NCBI GenBank assembly: GCA_945870145.1
Contig: CAMBQV010000012.1
Coordinates: 1 to 32,142 of the forward strand
Length of the DNA stretch: 32,142 bases
From: Akkermansia muciniphila
GTDB lineage: Bacteria; Verrucomicrobiota; Kiritimatiellia; RFP12; UBA1067
Direction: 5' to 3'
Below are positions 29,454 to 32,142 of this stretch, piece by piece (the first letter of the stretch is position 1; each line of letters begins with the position of its first letter). The translations under genes were made by a program, and so were the position numbers. The notes beneath the pieces are model-generated. The model was not told the DNA's origin and made no database searches. It saw only the letters and a list, made by a program, of their open reading frames with translations.

Positions 29454-31592
29454 ATGAGTTTTCTCAATCCATTAATACTTTTGGCTGGACTTGGGCTTGC
29501 GCTGCCGATCCTCGCGCATCTGCTGAACCGCTATCAGGTCAAGCGCACGGACTGGGCTGCGATGCAGTTTCTGAACAAGAACGTCCGCGTGCGTTCCCGA
29601 CAGCTTCGGCTCCAAGATATTCTTCTCTTGCTTTTGAGGTGCCTGGCGCTCCTGCTGATCGTCTTTGCCTTGGCACGGCCTGTTTTGAATCAGGCGAAAG
29701 GATTTGCTGCACGTTTGGGTGAACCGCGCGCGGCCGTAGTCATTGCCCTCGACGCCTCCTTCAGCATGCAGCATAAGGAGGGGAGTGCCACGCGTTTTGA
29801 CAAGGCACTTGAAAAGATCAGATCGCTTCAGCAGAGTTTCCGATCAGGGGATCCTGTGACACTCGTCCTGCTGGGGGCTGAACATAGAGTTGTGGCACGG
29901 AATATCGCTTTTGACCCCAAGGCCTTTGAAGAGCTCCTGAGCGCACAGAAGGCAACCGTCGAAGGGCTGGATCTCGACAACCTGCCACGGTTCCTGAAAG
30001 AACTTGCCAGTGAGATGAAAGCCCCTCAGAAAGAGATATATCTGTTCACGGATCTGCAGGAAAAGGACTGGAAGTCGCGTTCCGTCTGGCTTCAGGAAGC
30101 TTTTAAGGATCTTTCAAAGACGACCTCTTTTTTTGTGATCCCAGTTGACACGGGGGCTGAGAACCTAGCGCTGACCGGGCTTGACCTGGTCTCGGGTGTT
30201 CTTCGCAAGGGTTCGATTGCGCGCTATCGTGCGACGGTCCGAAATTGCGGGACTGTGGTTGCTCAGCAGGTTAAGGTCTCTGGCCTTGTGAACAATATCA
30301 GTGTGGATGTGAAGGTGATTCCCATGATCGCGCCGGGTACGGCTGAATCAGTTTCCCTCTTTCTTCCCTTCCGTGATACGGGTCCAGTACGGATTTCTGC
30401 AGAGCTCGCTGACGATGCGCTTCCTGTGGACAACGTGCGTCGGGCAGTTGCCGTGATTCAGGACAAGGTCTCGGTTCTCTGTGTGGAGGGCAGTACAGGC
30501 GGCTCTGATGGGGCAGGGGCTCTAATTGCGGCGGCGCTCCGTGCGCGTGGTAATAGTAAGGGGCAAGAGGATCTCGTCGTCCAGCAGGTGTCGTGGGTGG
30601 ATCTCCCCAGCCAGGACTTGAAGCGTTTTAATGTGGTGATCTTGTCCGATGTGCCAGACATCACCTCTGAGCAGGCGCGTACGTTTGAGTCGTACGTACG
30701 GTCAGGACATGGCTTGATTTGGTTTGGCGGTGAGAATGTGAAGGCGGATGTCTGGAATCAGCGTTCAACACTGGAGGGGACTCGGTTGCTTCCTGCGGTG
30801 ATTGAACGAACGATGCGTACAAGCGATGCGATGGGGGTGGGACGCCCTCTGGATCCTGCATTGACGGACCATCCTGTCAGTCGAGCGCTCCTCTCCCTGC
30901 AGAAAGATCTTCTGAACGAAACCACGTTCCGCACCTTGCTCCGTGTGAAGCCTGTGGCCACGAGCGTGAAGGTACTGACCCTTGCGGGCCGGGAGGCGCC
31001 TGTGTTGTTGGAGCATGCGCTGGGGCGCGGACACGTCTTCATGTTTACCACGACAGCCGGACCCTCCTGGAACAACATGGCCGTGACGCCGGTCTTTCCC
31101 ATGCTACTCCAGCAGATGGTCACTTATCTGACGGCTCGTGAGTTTGAGACCCCGCGCCAGGTCGGCGATGCACTCTCCCTCTCCTATACCGACCAGCCAG
31201 ATACAACAGAGGCTCTCTTTGATACTCCGTCCGGGGAGACAATCTCAGTTCCGGTTCGCGACTATCGGGAACAGTATGTCGCCCTTTTGGGAAACACCCG
31301 TGAAGCAGGCTTTTACCTGGCTCGAGTGAACTTGCAGGCGGAGAGCAAACCAATCGCCGTCAATGTGGACACGCAGGAATCCTTGGTGAAGAGCCTGTCG
31401 GCGGCGGAAGCTGCAAAAGCGCTCGAGGGTTCAGGCCTTCGGCTGGTGCGTTCCGAAGCGGAGTTGCTCGCCAGCGTGGAAGAGACGCGCACATCGCGTT
31501 CCCTGTCGCATCTTTTGCTTTGGATGGGATTAGCCTTTCTCGTGATTGAGAGTCTCTTTGCGTTGGGGCTTCAGCGGGTGAGGAAGCAGTAG
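29454..31592 (+). CDS. BatA-like membrane protein with VWA domain
   Basis: A 712-residue inner-membrane protein. The BatA N-terminal region is clear: LNPLILLAGLGLALPILAHL (first membrane segment), then LNRYQVKRTDWAAMQFL, then a second membrane segment at about 56-77 and the family ARPVLN. A VWA domain starts at AAVVIALDASFSMQH with a MIDAS Asp100-x-Ser102-x-Ser104. A middle beta domain (about 225-330) and a class-I-glutamine-amidotransferase-like region (VEGSTGG, FESYVRSGHGLIWFGGENV) follow. The chain ends with a third membrane segment, LLLWMGLAFLVIESLFAL. It belongs with the preceding MoxR and DUF58 genes. Such proteins are large periplasmic VWA sensors or assembly factors of unknown exact function. 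Confidence 0.88.
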   Translation: MSFLNPLILLAGLGLALPILAHLLNRYQVKRTDWAAMQFLNKNVRVRSRQLRLQDILLLLLRCLALLLIVFALARPVLNQAKGFAARLGEPRAAVVIALDASFSMQHKEGSATRFDKALEKIRSLQQSFRSGDPVTLVLLGAEHRVVARNIAFDPKAFEELLSAQKATVEGLDLDNLPRFLKELASEMKAPQKEIYLFTDLQEKDWKSRSVWLQEAFKDLSKTTSFFVIPVDTGAENLALTGLDLVSGVLRKGSIARYRATVRNCGTVVAQQVKVSGLVNNISVDVKVIPMIAPGTAESVSLFLPFRDTGPVRISAELADDALPVDNVRRAVAVIQDKVSVLCVEGSTGGSDGAGALIAAALRARGNSKGQEDLVVQQVSWVDLPSQDLKRFNVVILSDVPDITSEQARTFESYVRSGHGLIWFGGENVKADVWNQRSTLEGTRLLPAVIERTMRTSDAMGVGRPLDPALTDHPVSRALLSLQKDLLNETTFRTLLRVKPVATSVKVLTLAGREAPVLLEHALGRGHVFMFTTTAGPSWNNMAVTPVFPMLLQQMVTYLTAREFETPRQVGDALSLSYTDQPDTTEALFDTPSGETISVPVRDYREQYVALLGNTREAGFYLARVNLQAESKPIAVNVDTQESLVKSLSAAEAAKALEGSGLRLVRSEAELLASVEETRTSRSLSHLLLWMGLAFLVIESLFALGLQRVRKQ

Positions 31593-31594
31593 AA

Positions 31595-31738
31595 AGTTGG
31601 CAGTAGCAGTTGGCAGTAGATTTGGAGTTTTTACCGCATAGAACGCATAGAACACAGAGGAAAGAGATGCAGAACAGATTTCAAAAACAAAGAATTTAGA
31701 AATTGATCTTTGCGATCTTTGTGTTCTTTGTGGTTAAA
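31595..31738. repeat. intergenic word arrays (GGCAGT, CATAGAACG, TTTGTGTTC words)
   Basis: 31595-31617 repeats 7664-7686 exactly. Next come GCATAGAACGCATAGAACAC and, at 31708-31738, GATCTTTGTGTTCTTTGTGG. These fill most of the gap between the BatA-like gene and the last gene. Confidence 0.7.
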
Positions 31739-31758
31739 AATGATTGATAAGGTTAACG

Positions 31759-32142
31759 ATGAATTGGCTTTTAAATAGTATCGGGATCAAGGAACTGATG
31801 TGGGGACGCCCCGCATCTGCGTTCGTGGTCATGCTGGCCGTCGCGGGCATCCTGCTGCTGGTTGCGATTTTGTATCGGCGACAGGCAGGGGTGCCCAATC
31901 GCATCCGCCTTGGCTTGGTTGTCGCACGATTGCTAGTTCTGGGTCTGTTGGTGGCTGCGTTATTTGAGCCCATCGCTGTACGCGAACGCACCCAGCAGAT
32001 CAAGCGTCGCTTGCCCGTACTCATTGATGTCTCGGCGAGCATGTCGATCAAGGATCAACGGAAGCGTCCTGCTGATGTGATTGACGCTGGAGTTGCACTG
32101 GGTATTCTGCCCTTATCTGCGACGACGGATGTCAACCGGGCG
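31759..32142 (+). CDS. VWA-domain membrane protein, N-terminal part (continues past the window)
   Basis: An open frame from ATG 31759 to the last base, 128 residues without a stop. Residues about 21-40 (ASAFVVMLAVAGILLLVAIL) and 52-71 (GLVVARLLVLGLLVAALFEP) are membrane segments. They are followed by LPVLIDVSASMSIKD, a VWA start with the MIDAS Asp-x-Ser-x-Ser. This is the arrangement of the second large VWA/glutamine-amidotransferase-like protein that often follows BatA-type genes in MoxR clusters. TAAGG at 31748-31752 is a weak ribosome site. The rest of the protein is outside the window. Confidence 0.8.
   Translation, partial: MNWLLNSIGIKELMWGRPASAFVVMLAVAGILLLVAILYRRQAGVPNRIRLGLVVARLLVLGLLVAALFEPIAVRERTQQIKRRLPVLIDVSASMSIKDQRKRPADVIDAGVALGILPLSATTDVNRA

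Noticed and set aside
31734-32051. Minus-strand open frame of 105 codons at the right edge
   Set aside because: Antisense to the start of a VWA membrane protein with two membrane segments and a MIDAS motif on the plus strand.

Overview
The window is about 32 kb of moderately GC-rich bacterial DNA. Every gene I can support is on the + strand. The gene set points to the PVC group, most likely Kiritimatiellota, Lentisphaerota or a Verrucomicrobiota/planctomycete relative: a ThuA-like protein, xylose-isomerase-like TIM barrels, sialate-O-acetylesterase (SASA) proteins, large PDZ + DUF6288-like secreted proteins, a Tat-exported Gfo/Idh/MocA oxidoreductase, an ExuT-like transporter and a MoxR/DUF58/BatA set. 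This placement is inferred from gene content only; there is no rRNA or other taxonomic marker.

Layout. (1) 1-1946: end of a sugar operon, with the C-terminus of a ThuA-like protein and two sugar isomerase/epimerases. (2) 2081-18329: a run of secreted proteins. These are a two-domain SASA protein whose second domain looks catalytically dead, a SASA protein with a domain inserted inside its catalytic fold, two large PDZ/DUF6288-like paralogues, a Tat-signal Gfo/Idh/MocA protein and a HEAT-repeat protein. The second SASA protein and both DUF6288-like proteins end in the same two-module tail. This is the best candidate in the window for an undescribed extracytoplasmic glycan-processing system. 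(3) 18799-22727: an exported clan GH-D-like glycosidase with a discoidin-like domain, then an ExuT-family hexuronate transporter. (4) 22925-25912: a lipoprotein, a URO-D-fold protein with a His-x-Cys...Cys zinc signature and a TIGR01777-type SDR protein. (5) 26041-26730: a Phd/VapC toxin-antitoxin pair with a perfect 22-bp palindrome inside its promoter. (6) 27215-end: MoxR ATPase, DUF58, BatA-like VWA protein and the start of another VWA protein.

The gaps between genes are unusual. Many are filled with arrays of degenerate 5-8 nt words, different in each gap, often laid out as a block followed by its reverse complement. Two gaps nest a structured GC-rich core inside such arms. One core is a 51-bp sequence present in two exact copies, which folds on paper into a three-way junction whose two hairpin loops are complementary. 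A different core at 18425-18469 is a pair of hairpins with perfectly complementary loops. A REP-like unit with a CGTAGCC core recurs in four gaps. No tRNA, rRNA, CRISPR array, transposase or replication origin was recognised.

Functional reading (inference): the secreted esterases, DUF6288-like proteins and GH-D-like enzyme would strip and cleave a substituted polysaccharide outside the cytoplasm, the MFS protein would import an acidic sugar, and the TIM-barrel epimerases and oxidoreductase would convert the sugars. The substrate cannot be read from the sequence.
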